64,000 nt of DNA from Nocardioides sp. TF02-7 (GTDB lineage: Bacteria > Actinomycetota > Actinomycetes > Propionibacteriales > Nocardioidaceae). The stretch spans positions 1,736,001-1,800,000 of the forward strand of contig NZ_CP092535.1 of assembly GCF_022437945.1 (NCBI RefSeq). The letters run 5' to 3'. The notes under the pieces are model-generated. The model worked only from the letters and a program-made list of their open reading frames with translations. It was not told the origin of the DNA and ran no database searches. Each line of letters begins with the position of its first letter. Within the stretch, counting starts at the first letter, position 1. A program made the translations under genes and the position numbers. This document shows positions 37,744 through 46,928 of the stretch, in pieces.

Positions 37744-39106
37744 TCAGTTGCCGTTTCCGCAGGTCAGGCGGCACATCCGGCCGCCCCGGCGTTGCGGTCG
37801 GTTTCGATCGGCTCCCCGACCGTTGCTCTCGTTTCGTGTCCACGTCGTGTCCACCTCAGACCGCCGACTCGGCGACGACGTAGAGCGCGCTTTGGTCGCC
37901 GCCGCCGCGAGGCTGTCGTCATCCGGTACGGCGTGGCTGTAGGTGCTCCACGTGATCGCCGGGTCCTCATGGCCGAGCACGCGGGCGACGGTGGAGACAG
38001 GCACCCCGCGCCGGAGCATCTGCGTCGCGGCGAAGTGGCGGCATCCGTGAAGCCCCCACGCGAGGCAGCCCGGCGCGCTCGCTCGCGGCACTGAACCGCT
38101 TCGTCAGCCGGTCGGGGTGCACGGGCTGGCCATCCGACTCGGTGAACACGTGCCCAGTGTCGGTCCACGTGCCGGGCTCGGCTGCCAGGGCCGCCGCCCG
38201 CTGGTCGCGGCGGTGAGCACGGAGCGCCGTAACGGTGGACGGGCCGAGCGGCACCGTGCGCGCCGCCGCGTCCGTCTTGCCCGTCGTGCTGACCGCCGTA
38301 CCCCGTACGGCCGTTGTCGAGCGGCGGACCCGGAGAGTTCCCCCGTCAAGGTCCACGTCCCGCCAGAGCAATCCGGCCAGCTCACCGCGCCGGAGTCCCG
38401 TCGCCAGGGCAAGCGACCAGAGCACCCGGAGCGGGTCCTCAGCGACGGAGGCAAGGAACGCCCGCGCCTGCGCGTCGGTCCAGTAGTCGCCTTCCGACAC
38501 GCGGCGCGTGTCCTTGGTCCGCTTCGGCAGTGCCTCACGCGCCCGGGGGTCGTCGGCCGGGTTGACCGCGAGCGCACCGGACGCGACAGCCCGCGCGAGC
38601 ACCGCCCGCAGTGCGCCGTGCACGTGCTGCACCGACTTGGGCGCGAGGCCGGAATGATTCTCGGGGCGGCACCCGTGCTCGGCGCAGGTGACACCGGCCG
38701 TCCGGCACTTGCCCGCCCGCTTGCCGTGCCGCCGCAGGTCCAGATACAGCCGCTCGACGTGCTCCGGCCGCAGGTCCGACACCCGCACCGCGCCGAGGTA
38801 CGGGTAGACGTGCGTCTCAAGTGCGGTCGTCCAGTTGTCCAGCGACGTGGCCCGCTTGTCCTGCGCGCGCTTGAGGTCCAGCCATGCGGCGCACGCGTCA
38901 CGGAGGCTCTGGCCCGACCGGACCGACACGCGGCCCCGGTCCTGTTCTGCGAGCACGTGGCGCAGGAACGCCGATGCCTCGCGCTTGGTCCGGAATCCCC
39001 GCTTGGACCGCTGGCGGCGCTGACCGCTCGATCCGTCTGGCAGGTCCCACCTCACCCGCCACAACGCGCCAGAGGTAGTCCGGTACTGCTCTACCGATCC
39101 GTTCAC
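37744..39106 (-). CDS. Tyrosine integrase, one frameshift
   Basis: GTG start 39106 behind AAGGAAGG. Residues about 50-150 hold the SAM-like core-binding domain (LRDACAAWLDLKRAQ). The catalytic region has Arg in LATGLRRGELAGLLW, HGCRHFAA (H-x-x-R) and LGHEDPAITWSTYSH with the nucleophile Tyr. A shift near 38065 must be mended to link them. About 450 aa. A zinc-like CRTAGVTCAEHGC insert occurs in the middle. It lies directly next to the left repeat and catalyses integration at the tRNA gene. Confidence 0.92.
37836..37854. promoter_or_regulatory. Possible arm-type integrase sites, left end
   Basis: GTGTCCACGTC-GTGTCCAC is a tandem GTGTCCA with start-to-start spacing of 11 bp. An identical arrangement is found inside the right end at 49790-49809. 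See the finding on arm sites. Confidence 0.45.
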
Positions 39107-39705
39107 TTGCCTTCCTTCTCTCTGTTGGCCCGGCGGCCCTCGCCGCCGGAAGTCTTGTTGCCGCGCCCTGTCGTCGCCGCTGGGATGAGACCGGCGTCCC
39201 GCGCTGCGCGGGTCCACTTGTCCACGGCAAACGGAGTCACGCCGTAACGCTCGGCGAGTGCCTGACGGCGCGTCCTGCGCTTGCCCTCCCTGACCTCGGT
39301 CGCGGGGGTGTTGAGCCATGCCTCGGCAAACTCACCGGCGCTCGGAGCCTCACCGGACACGCGGACCTCCGGCTCGTGATCTGCCATCCCGAGCGCATCA
39401 GTCAGTGCAAGGCCTTGGGCGTTGGCGGTGTCCAACTGACGGAGGTAGCCCGTCGCCACGTCACGCAGGTAGCCCAACGGGATCACTCGTAGTGCCTCCT
39501 GAGTGACCTCTCCAAGCACGGTCAGCGACGTGATGCGGTCGCCGTCGGTCGTCACCTCCCACGTCCAGCCGCGAGGGTCCTTGACACGGACGACCGGCTC
39601 GGAGTCGCCCCGCCGGAATGGCTGGCCCTCCGGACTCCACTCGATCACCGGGCGCATGTAGCCGCGTACGGTCCACCGTTCGTAGCTCCGCGTTGCCACG
39701 GTCAC
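39103..39705 (-). CDS. Unknown element protein with C-terminal HTH
   Basis: 200 aa, GTG start 39705 after AGAGGAAGG. The first two thirds contain short beta strands (WTWEVTTDGDRITSLTVLG) and the last third a likely HTH (RQALAERYGVTPFAVDKWTRAARDAGLI) followed by a basic tail. It overlaps the integrase start by four bases and is probably translated with it. It could regulate integration or replication. The family is not known to me. Confidence 0.75.
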   Translation of the reverse strand: MTVATRSYERWTVRGYMRPVIEWSPEGQPFRRGDSEPVVRVKDPRGWTWEVTTDGDRITSLTVLGEVTQEALRVIPLGYLRDVATGYLRQLDTANAQGLALTDALGMADHEPEVRVSGEAPSAGEFAEAWLNTPATEVREGKRRTRRQALAERYGVTPFAVDKWTRAARDAGLIPAATTGRGNKTSGGEGRRANREKEGK

Positions 39706-39866
39706 CCCTTCCTCTCGCGGCCGTCACAGAGCCCGCTGCACGCCGCTCCTGACCGCCTTTGCCCAAGCTTCTTCACGTGTACAAACTACCACCCTTGTTC
39801 TTTGCCTGCCAGCGTTTAAGGCTTGGAGGCGAACCGAGAGAAACCGAGCGCGACGAGGACACGCCC

Positions 39867-40067
39867 ATGACCGCGACAGCACCGGAGACCGAACGGCCCG
39901 ACCTACTCACCGCCAACGATGTGGCGGCGTACCTGCGCGTGCCGCTTCACACCGTCTACCGGCTGCACCGGTCCGGCCGTCTGCGCGGGATGCCGGTCAC
40001 CGCGAAGAACCTGCGTTGGCGGCGCGCCGACGTAGACGCGTACCTGTCGGCCCTGGCCGCCCACTGA
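39867..40067 (+). CDS. Excisionase-like helix-turn-helix protein
   Basis: 66 aa. The whole protein is a MerR-like winged HTH of the excisionase type: LLTANDVAAYLRVPLHTVYRLHRSGRLRGM followed by RWRRADVDAYL. It is divergent from the integrase, as usual for integrative elements in actinobacteria, and likely serves as recombination directionality factor or regulator of the right operon. Confidence 0.88.
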   Translation: MTATAPETERPDLLTANDVAAYLRVPLHTVYRLHRSGRLRGMPVTAKNLRWRRADVDAYLSALAAH

Positions 40068-40130
40068 CCAAAGTCGAAGCGGCCCCGCCCGGGCGAGGGC
40101 GAGGCCGCGAGAGCCGGAAAGGGGCTCAAC

Positions 40131-40307
40131 ATGACGACCGTAACTCAGACCATGACCGCCCAGCGCCGCCAGACGTTCGGCGACTGGGGCGGCCCCTGCA
40201 TGACCGCCTACTCGGCCGGGGGCCGCTGGTGGCGGCTGCACCTTGAGCGCTGCGCGGAGTGCCGGGCGGTTCAGGCTCGGTGGGACCGCGAGGCGGGGTC
40301 GGCATGA
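40131..40307 (+). CDS. Small element protein with CxxC pair, 58 aa
   Basis: ATG 40131 follows GGAAAGGGG. The sequence RWWRLHLERCAECRAVQARW looks like a small zinc-finger-like or treble-clef fragment. It ends in TGA overlapping the next ATG, and no family could be assigned. Confidence 0.6.
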   Translation: MTTVTQTMTAQRRQTFGDWGGPCMTAYSAGGRWWRLHLERCAECRAVQARWDREAGSA

Positions 40308-40450
40308 CCACCGCGCCCGACCCCGAGGTCGAGGTGATCCGAGAGGCAGTCGCCGAGGTGGCCGAGAGCGAGGAACCGCTCCGGGACGCGCTGGACGACG
40401 CACGGGAGGCCGACCTCGACACGATGAGACGGGCGGGGATCGACTCATGA
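40304..40450 (+). CDS. Small acidic element protein, 48 aa
   Basis: ATG 40304 overlaps the previous stop and its own TGA overlaps the ATG of the primase gene, so it is coupled at both ends. It is very acidic and helical (VEVIREAVAEVAESEEPLRDALDDAREAD). Function unknown. Confidence 0.6.
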   Translation: MTTAPDPEVEVIREAVAEVAESEEPLRDALDDAREADLDTMRRAGIDS

Positions 40451-42561
40451 CCGATCGGCCACAGACGACACAGTTAGCCGCTGGCAATACGGCCGGGCTC
40501 TCCGGATTGGAGGGCTCGGCCGTGTCTTTCCGGCTCGACCCGAGCGAGCACCCCGACCCGCTGCTGACGGCCGCCTCGGTGGCGGGCAACGGCTGGCCGG
40601 TGCTGGCGATCCGGCCCGGGAGCAAGGCACCGCTTCACCACGGAGCGGGCGACAATCACCGCGACGCGTGGCTGACGACGCCCGCCGCCGTGGTCGGTGT
40701 GGCCGAGGACTACGCCGGGACGTGCTGGGAGTGCTCGTGCCCCGGATTCGCTGCGGTGACCGGCCAACTCGGGCGCGGGTTGGCCATTGAGCTGGCGCTG
40801 GTGTGTCTCGACCACGACGGGGGCGACCTCGCGGAGCTGCTGGCTGAAGCCGGGCCGGAGGCCGAGGAATGGGCCGCCGAGACGCTGCGGGTCCAGCGGT
40901 GCGACGAGCGCGCCCACCTCTGGGGAACACTGCCCGCCGCCGATGTGCCGCCGACCGGCCGCCTCGCCGATGGGCTGGAATGGCGCGGGCTCGGCGGCTA
41001 CGTCCTGCTGCCCGGGTCGCTGCACCCGTCGGGGAGCCGCTACACGATCACCGCCGGACGGGTGGAGTTCACCGGGGGCCACGCGCCCGCCGGAGCGATC
41101 TACCGGGGAGTGACCGACCCGGACGACGACGGCGCGGCATGCGTCGCGTGGGCGTACCCGCTGCCCGTTCCGGAGTCGCTGCTCGCCGTCGTGGCGCGGC
41201 GGCTCGACGGCCCGGCCGACGAGCGGCCCGTGTTGCGGCTGCTGACCGGCGGCGCTGGCGACCTCTCGCCCGGGGCCGCCCGGATGCGGCTCGGCGGGGT
41301 GCTCTCCTGGCTCGGCGGCGCGGAGGTGGGCGAGCGAAACGACCGGCTCAACAAGGCCGCCGGGCTGGCGGCCGGGCTGCTGGCCCGGGTGCCCGAGCGC
41401 GAGCGCGTGGGCGAGCTTGCGCCGGAGGTGTGGCGGCAGGCCGTGGCCGACGCCGGGGTGATGCTGGGGCTCGACCGACGCGAGGCAGAGCGGACCACGG
41501 CCAGCGGCTGGCGCTGGGGCACCGACCACCCGGCCGAGGACCGCGAGCCCGAACCGCCCGCCGTCGTGGTGCTCGACGACGCCGACACCGTGCGCGAGCG
41601 CTTCCCGGTGCTCGACCTCGCGGCGCTGGTGGACCCTGACCGGCCGGTGCGTCGCTGGCTGTGGGCCGATGTGGTGCCCGAGGGCGATCACGTGTCGATC
41701 GTGGCCCCGGCGGGTGCTGGCAAGTCGCTGCTGGTGCTCGCGCTGGCCGTGGCCGCCGTGCGCGGCGCGGAGACGTTCGCGGGTCGGGCGCTCAGCCTCG
41801 CGGGCCGCGTGTTCTACGTGGACATGGAGAACAGCGCCGATGACTGGTCGGAGCGGCTGACCGACCTCGGCGTGACACCGGAGAACGTAGGCGACCTGTC
41901 GCGGCTGCTCGTGTTCCATCTGCCCCGGCTGCGCGGGCTCGACACCGAGGCCGGGGCGCGCGACCTGCTGGCCCTGCTCGACGCGTACGACGCCCGAGTT
42001 GGTGACGTGCTGGTGCTCGACTCGACCCAGCGCGTGACCGAGGGCGACGAGAACAGCAACGACACGTTGCGACGGCTCTACGTCCACACCTCTGCGGAGG
42101 TGAAGCGGCGCGGGCTGACCGTCATCCGCACCGACAACACCGGATGGGACCGCACGCGCGAGCGCGGCGCGAGCAACAAGCGCGATGACGTGGGCTACTC
42201 CTGGCTGCTCACCCCCGACGAGCGCGAGCCCGGAGTGTTCACGCTGACCGAGGGCAAGCGCCGGGGCCGCCCCGGCACCGTGGGCGGGCCGCTGACGATC
42301 CGGCGTCACATGGTGGGCGGGTTGCTGCGCTTCGACCAGGCGCGCTCGCCGTTCGGCGAGACGCTGGCGCACGCCCGCGCGCTGCTCGCCGAGTTGGGCG
42401 TGCCGGAGTCGGCCGGGTTGAACAAGGCATGGGCCGCCGTGCGCGAGGCCAAGGCCGAGCACGGCGACGGACCACGGTTCGCAGGCATGACCCGGGCCGT
42501 GATCGAGCGCGCCCAGAGCGAGCGCGGACGGTCGGTGGAGGTGGTCGCCGATGACGACTGA
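40447..42561 (+). CDS. Prim-Pol-type DNA primase/polymerase fused to a RecA/AAA ATPase
   Basis: 704 aa. The N-terminal half is of the bifunctional primase/polymerase kind: NGWPVLAIRPGSKAPLH, AVTGQLGRGLAIELALVCLDHD (metal acidic residue) and LEWRGLGGYVLLPGSLHPSG. The C-terminal half has Walker A APAGAGKSLLVLALA, FYVDMENS and Walker B VGDVLVLDSTQ, a RepA/DnaB-like motor. This supplies the element's own replication initiation. It resembles replication proteins of actinobacterial integrative plasmids and phage satellites. Confidence 0.88.
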   Translation: MTDRPQTTQLAAGNTAGLSGLEGSAVSFRLDPSEHPDPLLTAASVAGNGWPVLAIRPGSKAPLHHGAGDNHRDAWLTTPAAVVGVAEDYAGTCWECSCPGFAAVTGQLGRGLAIELALVCLDHDGGDLAELLAEAGPEAEEWAAETLRVQRCDERAHLWGTLPAADVPPTGRLADGLEWRGLGGYVLLPGSLHPSGSRYTITAGRVEFTGGHAPAGAIYRGVTDPDDDGAACVAWAYPLPVPESLLAVVARRLDGPADERPVLRLLTGGAGDLSPGAARMRLGGVLSWLGGAEVGERNDRLNKAAGLAAGLLARVPERERVGELAPEVWRQAVADAGVMLGLDRREAERTTASGWRWGTDHPAEDREPEPPAVVVLDDADTVRERFPVLDLAALVDPDRPVRRWLWADVVPEGDHVSIVAPAGAGKSLLVLALAVAAVRGAETFAGRALSLAGRVFYVDMENSADDWSERLTDLGVTPENVGDLSRLLVFHLPRLRGLDTEAGARDLLALLDAYDARVGDVLVLDSTQRVTEGDENSNDTLRRLYVHTSAEVKRRGLTVIRTDNTGWDRTRERGASNKRDDVGYSWLLTPDEREPGVFTLTEGKRRGRPGTVGGPLTIRRHMVGGLLRFDQARSPFGETLAHARALLAELGVPESAGLNKAWAAVREAKAEHGDGPRFAGMTRAVIERAQSERGRSVEVVADDD

Positions 42562-42563
42562 GG

Positions 42564-42790
42564 CCATCCCGAGGGCTCGGGATGGGCATTCCGGACGGGC
42601 GACCGTCTCGGGCTATCCCGGTCAGCTCCGGAGGGGCCGGGATGGGTCGCCGGCCCGGCCACGTCTGCCCTGGTCAGCGGCGGGTTTCGCCCATCCCGTC
42701 GCGCTTGGGATGGGTCGGGATGCCGACCGCCGGGGCGCACCCGGACAGCCCATCCCGCCATTCCCGCCCCCTTTAGGGGCGGGATGGGCT
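42564..42790. repeat. Array of four inverted repeats built on GGGATGGG, putative replication origin
   Basis: Dyads at 42564-42585 (10-bp perfect arms), 42613-42646 (9-bp), 42690-42714 (8-bp) and 42747-42790 (13-bp perfect arms). All use the half-site CATCCC/GGGATG. It begins three bases after the primase stop. An open frame (42551-42895) runs through it, but its codon use is poor for this genome. Confidence 0.75.
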
Positions 42791-42891
42791 GGCAGCGCGG
42801 GCCAGATAGGTGCCCAGCGCGCTTCGCGATCCGAGCCCCGAACGACCGACCAGACAACCGCCGCGCGTGCGCGGCCCGGAGGTGATGACCG

Positions 42892-43317
42892 ATGAACGTT
42901 GCTGACACGCGCGCCGCGCTCGTGCGGCTCTGGGAGGGCGTGCTCGCGCCGCCCGGCCACTGGCCCCAGCTCGACCGGCTGCCCGACGCACCGGCCCCGC
43001 CGGGCTGGTCCGTCTGGCGGGCCGGAGGCGAGGGCGGACCACTGACCGCGCTCCCGGCGCTGCTGCCCTCGGCCCCACTCGACGTGCGTCGCCGTTACCT
43101 CGCGCGCGTCGTGAGCAACACGACCGGCCGGTGCCCCATGTGCTCGGCCGTCCCGACCATCACGCCGGACTCGCCGACGCCCGAGCGGCCCGGTCAGTGG
43201 CGCGTCCTGCCGGTCAAGGTCGGCACCACGCACGCGCCCGACTGCCCGGCGATCTTCACCGACGACGACCGGCGGCACTTCGACCCCCGGGCGTTCGCCC
43301 CCGCGGACCCGCCGTGA
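42892..43317 (+). CDS. Unknown element protein with cysteine motif
   Basis: 141 aa from ATG 42892, after a GGAGGTGATGACC ribosome site. CPMC and a later HAPDCPAIF with a Cys may form a zinc site. The N-terminal helix (ADTRAALVRLWEGVLAPPGHW) is typical of small hypothetical proteins in actinobacterial elements. Its stop TGATGA overlaps the next gene's start. Confidence 0.65.
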   Translation: MNVADTRAALVRLWEGVLAPPGHWPQLDRLPDAPAPPGWSVWRAGGEGGPLTALPALLPSAPLDVRRRYLARVVSNTTGRCPMCSAVPTITPDSPTPERPGQWRVLPVKVGTTHAPDCPAIFTDDDRRHFDPRAFAPADPP

Positions 43318-43469
43318 TGACCGCCGCACACGGTTGCCGACCGTGCGCTCGGAGCGCTGCGCGAATCGCTGACCTGCACAGACGTGCGGGCCGAGGCGAC
43401 TCCGACCCGAAACGGACACGTGAACGGACACGTAGCCGCCCCGATTCAGCCCCCCAGAGAGGACCCAAG

Positions 43470-43781
43470 ATGAGCCGCGAACCGACCTCGGCCGCCCACC
43501 GCTACATGCAGGCGATCGGGCGCTCTGGCGTCCGTGAGAACGAGACGCCCGCGCCGCCTCCGAAGCCCGACCCGCTGCGCAAGCCCCAGCCACCGAACCG
43601 GCGTCGTCGCCGGGTGCCGACCGACAAGCAGCGCGAGCGGGCGTTCACCAAGTTGACGACCACGACCGAGGCACTGACGGCCGAGGAACGGCAGATCATC
43701 CGGGGCTATCGGCTCTCGATCGGTGGCGAGGCCGCCGAGGCCGCGCGCCGCGAGATTGAGCGGGAGGTGCGCCGCTCATGA
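43470..43781 (+). CDS. Unknown basic element protein
   Basis: 103 aa from ATG 43470 with the ribosome site AGAGAGGA, or 154 aa if the ATG at 43317 is used (its first part has a CRPC pair and is very basic). The C-terminus is helical and charged (DKQRERAFTKLTTTTEALTAEERQIIRGY). Possibly a DNA-binding accessory protein. Not recognised. Confidence 0.55.
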   Translation: MSREPTSAAHRYMQAIGRSGVRENETPAPPPKPDPLRKPQPPNRRRRRVPTDKQRERAFTKLTTTTEALTAEERQIIRGYRLSIGGEAAEAARREIEREVRRS

Positions 43782-44819
43782 CGACCTCAGCACCCGCCGA
43801 CCATCGAGAGGAACCCGCCATGACTGAGACGACGACCGCCGAGCCGCCGCTCACCGAGCACGCGTGCCCCGGCTGCGGGGTACGGACCGAGCCCGACCGG
43901 GGCGAGCCCGTGGTCACGGTCCCGGTGTTCGCGGCGCGTCCGGACGGGAGGGCCGGGCGGCACATCGCGAGCGCGCCCCCTGACCCGCTGCGCCGACTGC
44001 CGCGCGCTCCGGGACAGCGCTCGCGCGCTGCTCGACGCGCACCCGGCCGTGCGCGGGCGGCTCGGCAACATCGCCGACGACCGCACCGAGGCCGCTCTCT
44101 CCGCGCTCGTGCTGCTCGGGATGCCGCAGCCCGAAAGCGTGACGGAGGCTGACCTCCCGGCGCTGCTGCGCCACCTCGCGCACCCGGGAGCCGCAGCTCG
44201 CTGGGAGGCACGCGCGCGGCCGGGCAAGCACGCCCGCGAACCCTGGTCGCACGTCACAGAGGACGCCCGGGCCAGCGTCCGCGCCGCCTACGCGGCGCTG
44301 CTGCGCGAGCGGGTGACCGAGCGCTCACCGGACGTGGCGCTCAACCCGCCCACGGTCCACTACTGGGAGCCCGACGTGCCCGCCCCCGGCGGCTGCCTGC
44401 TGTGCGGGGTCGCGGCCGTGACCGTGGCCGCCGCTCAGGTCGCCCGGCTCGGCGGACGCGAGGCAGCTCAGGCCGTCGCGTGGCGGCCCCTGTCCACCTC
44501 AGCCGCCAACCTTGGCGGCCCGCGTGGGCCGGTGCGGGTCACCGGCCACGTGTGCCCGCCGTGCGACGACGCTTTGGCCTCGGTGGGCGCGGTCGGGCCG
44601 ACTGCACTCGAGCGCGCCCTCGCCGAGCACCTGACCGCCACCGGCCGCGAGTCGGCTGCCCAGCGGTTCCGCGCCGCGCTCGCTCAGACGGTGGGCAAGG
44701 TGCCCGGGCTGACCGGCTGGGGCGCGCTGTTCTACACGGCTCGCGCGCGCAACGTCGCGCCCCCTCGCCCGAACGCCGCGCCTTGGGCGCACCTAGACCT
44801 CTCGGAGTTGAGCGCATGA
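43778..44819 (+). CDS. Unknown zinc-ribbon protein, one frameshift
   Basis: Starts at ATG 43778 (overlapping the previous stop) or 43820. HACPGCGVRTEPD is followed, after a shift near 43960, by RCADCRALRDSARALLDAHP, making a probable four-Cys zinc site, then a second set (GGCLLCGVAAVT and HVCPPCDD). About 346 aa. Family unknown, but its position just before the terminase genes suggests a role in packaging or its control. Confidence 0.6.
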
Positions 44820-45403
44820 GCTGGCCGAAGGGCTCAGGCATCCCGGCCGGTGGCCCGGGTCACGGACCTCCGTCCGGCATCCCGGCGAAGGGCACACGGC
44901 CGCCGTTCGCGCCCGGCAATCTCGCGCGCGCTACGTCCGGCGCTCGTTCGCCCCGGGTCTACGGCGACCTCGCCCAGCGGCTCGCAGCAGGGCTCACCGA
45001 GGACCGGCCCGACCTCGGCGCGTACCCCGAGGCGGTGGCCGCGTGGGCGACGGCCGAGGCACAGGCAGCGCTCATGCGCCGCCACGTGGCCGAGGTGGGG
45101 CCGCTCGACCCCGACACGGGCACGCCCCGCGAGGCGGTGCTCTCGTGGCTGACCCGACTTGAGAGCGCCGCCGCCCGGCACCGGGCAACGCTCGGGCTCG
45201 ACCCCCGCTCGGAGGCCGCCCTCGCACGGGAGCGGGCCGCCGCCTCGGTGCTCGCCGTGGACCTCGACGCCCTGGCCGAGCGGGGTCGGCAGGCACTCGC
45301 CCAGCGCGAGGCCGCCGGGCTCCCGGCTCCGCCCGACCTGCCCGGCGAGGTTCTAGCCGAGCACCTCGACGCGTACACCCGCGAGCGCGAGGCGGCATCG
45401 TGA
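44816..45403 (+). CDS. Terminase small-subunit-like protein
   Basis: 195 aa. The N-terminus is Gly/Pro-rich and matches the low-complexity head of phage small terminases (KGSGIPAGGPGHGPPSG, then FAPGNLARA). The remainder is helical. The call rests mainly on its position: it overlaps the large-subunit gene (GTG 45400 inside its last codons). It should recognise the packaging site of the element DNA. Confidence 0.6.
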   Translation: MSWPKGSGIPAGGPGHGPPSGIPAKGTRPPFAPGNLARATSGARSPRVYGDLAQRLAAGLTEDRPDLGAYPEAVAAWATAEAQAALMRRHVAEVGPLDPDTGTPREAVLSWLTRLESAAARHRATLGLDPRSEAALARERAAASVLAVDLDALAERGRQALAQREAAGLPAPPDLPGEVLAEHLDAYTREREAAS

Positions 45404-46902
45404 CCGGCCCCGACCCGCTGGCGCTGCTCTCGGGGCTGGTGCTCGACACGGGCGACACCTGGGGCAGCTCCGCGACCGACTGGCAGCGCGAGGACGCCGC
45501 CGCGATGCTCGCCGACGACCCTCGGCGGCACTACGCGCTCCGGGGCCGGGGCATGAGCAAGACGACGGACGCGGCCGGGGTCGCCCTGGCGCTGCTGCTC
45601 ACCCGCGCGCCGGCCCGTTCGCGCTCCCACGCATACGCCGTGGATGCCGGGCAGGCGCGCATCCTGCTCGACACGATCGGCGGACTCGTGGGCCGCTCCG
45701 GGCTCGGCGGCGCGGTGGAGGTGTCGGCTCGTTCGGTGACGGTGCGGGCGACAGGCGCGAGCCTCGCCGTTGAGGCGAGCGACGGCGCATCGGCCTACGG
45801 ACTCCGGCCCTGGCTCACCGTGTGCGACGAGCTGGGCATGTGGCCCGCGACGACGAACCATCGCGCGCTGTGGGCCGCGATCACCTCGGCCGTTCCCAAG
45901 GTGCCCGGCTCCCGGCTGGTGGCGATCGGCACGGCGGGCTCGCCCGCCTCGCTCGGCGCGAAGGTCTGGCAGGACGCGACCGCCTCGCCCTACTGGCGGA
46001 CCTCGCTCCGGCCCGGCCCGGCTCCGTGGTGGACGGCCGAGGACGTGGAGGCGACCCGAGCCGACCTGACCGCGAGCGAGTGGCGGCGGCTCATCCTTTG
46101 CGAGTGGGCCGAGGGCGACGACGCGCTGACCACCCCCGAGGACGTGGCCGCGTGCATCCGGGGCGGGTCGCTCACTCTGCCGCCCGTCCCGGGCGTGGAG
46201 TACGTCGCGGCGCTCGACGTGGGCACCCGGCGGGACCTGACCGGGCTCGCGGTGGGGCACGCCGAGAGGCGGGCATCGGGCCGCGTCGTGGTGATTGACC
46301 GGGTGCTCTCATGGCGGCCCGCCGAGGGCACGGGCGGCCGGGTCGATCTGTCCGAGGTGGAGTCGGCAACGCTGCGGCTATGCCGCGAGTACCGGGTGCG
46401 GCGGCTGCGGTTCGACCGGATGCAGGCCGAGCAGTTGACCGGCAACCTCGCCCGCGCCGGAGTGCGGCCCATTGAATACGTGTTCTCATCGGCGGGCGCT
46501 GATCGGCTGGCTCGCTCCCTGTTCGTGGCTCTGCGGGATCGAGCGGTGGAGCTGCCCGACGACGACGAGTTGAGGGCCGAGGCGATGACGGTGCGGCTCG
46601 TGGAGACGGGACCGGGCACGGTGAAGATGAGCAACCCGCCGGGCACGCATGACGACGTGCTGACTGCCGTGGGCATGGTCCTGGCCGACCTCACCGCCCA
46701 GCCGGACAGCGGTCCCGGCACAATCTGGTCGCCGATCGGCCGCCCCGCCGTGGTCCGCACGCTGCACGATGCGCGCCCGACGATGCCCGCCCGGCTGGCA
46801 GTCCGGCAGGCGGCGCGAGAGCAGACGCGCGCCCAGCGCCGCGCGGGGCTCGGGCTGATCGTGCCCCGCTCGGCGAACGACCCGGCGCGTGTGCAGCACT
46901 GA
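45400..46902 (+). CDS. Terminase large-subunit-like protein (TerL)
   Basis: 500 aa. ATPase region: HYALRGRGMSKTTDAAG (Walker A-like, R-G-x-S-K-T), AEASDGASAYGLRP and Walker B LTVCDELGMW. Nuclease region: YVAALDVGTRRDLTGLAVGH (Asp), RFDRMQAE and GTHDDVLTAVGMV (acidic pair). The order and spacing are those of phage DNA-packaging motors. The remaining structural genes are absent, so another phage must provide the procapsid. Confidence 0.85.
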   Translation: MTGPDPLALLSGLVLDTGDTWGSSATDWQREDAAAMLADDPRRHYALRGRGMSKTTDAAGVALALLLTRAPARSRSHAYAVDAGQARILLDTIGGLVGRSGLGGAVEVSARSVTVRATGASLAVEASDGASAYGLRPWLTVCDELGMWPATTNHRALWAAITSAVPKVPGSRLVAIGTAGSPASLGAKVWQDATASPYWRTSLRPGPAPWWTAEDVEATRADLTASEWRRLILCEWAEGDDALTTPEDVAACIRGGSLTLPPVPGVEYVAALDVGTRRDLTGLAVGHAERRASGRVVVIDRVLSWRPAEGTGGRVDLSEVESATLRLCREYRVRRLRFDRMQAEQLTGNLARAGVRPIEYVFSSAGADRLARSLFVALRDRAVELPDDDELRAEAMTVRLVETGPGTVKMSNPPGTHDDVLTAVGMVLADLTAQPDSGPGTIWSPIGRPAVVRTLHDARPTMPARLAVRQAAREQTRAQRRAGLGLIVPRSANDPARVQH

Positions 46903-46928
46903 CGCTGCGCTCCCTTATGGTTTGACTC

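Noticed and set aside
42551..42895. Open frame of 114 codons overlapping both neighbours at ATGA
   Set aside because: Codon use is poor for this genome (ATA, TTA and mixed third positions), it runs through the palindrome array, and the product shows no family. The overlaps may be chance.
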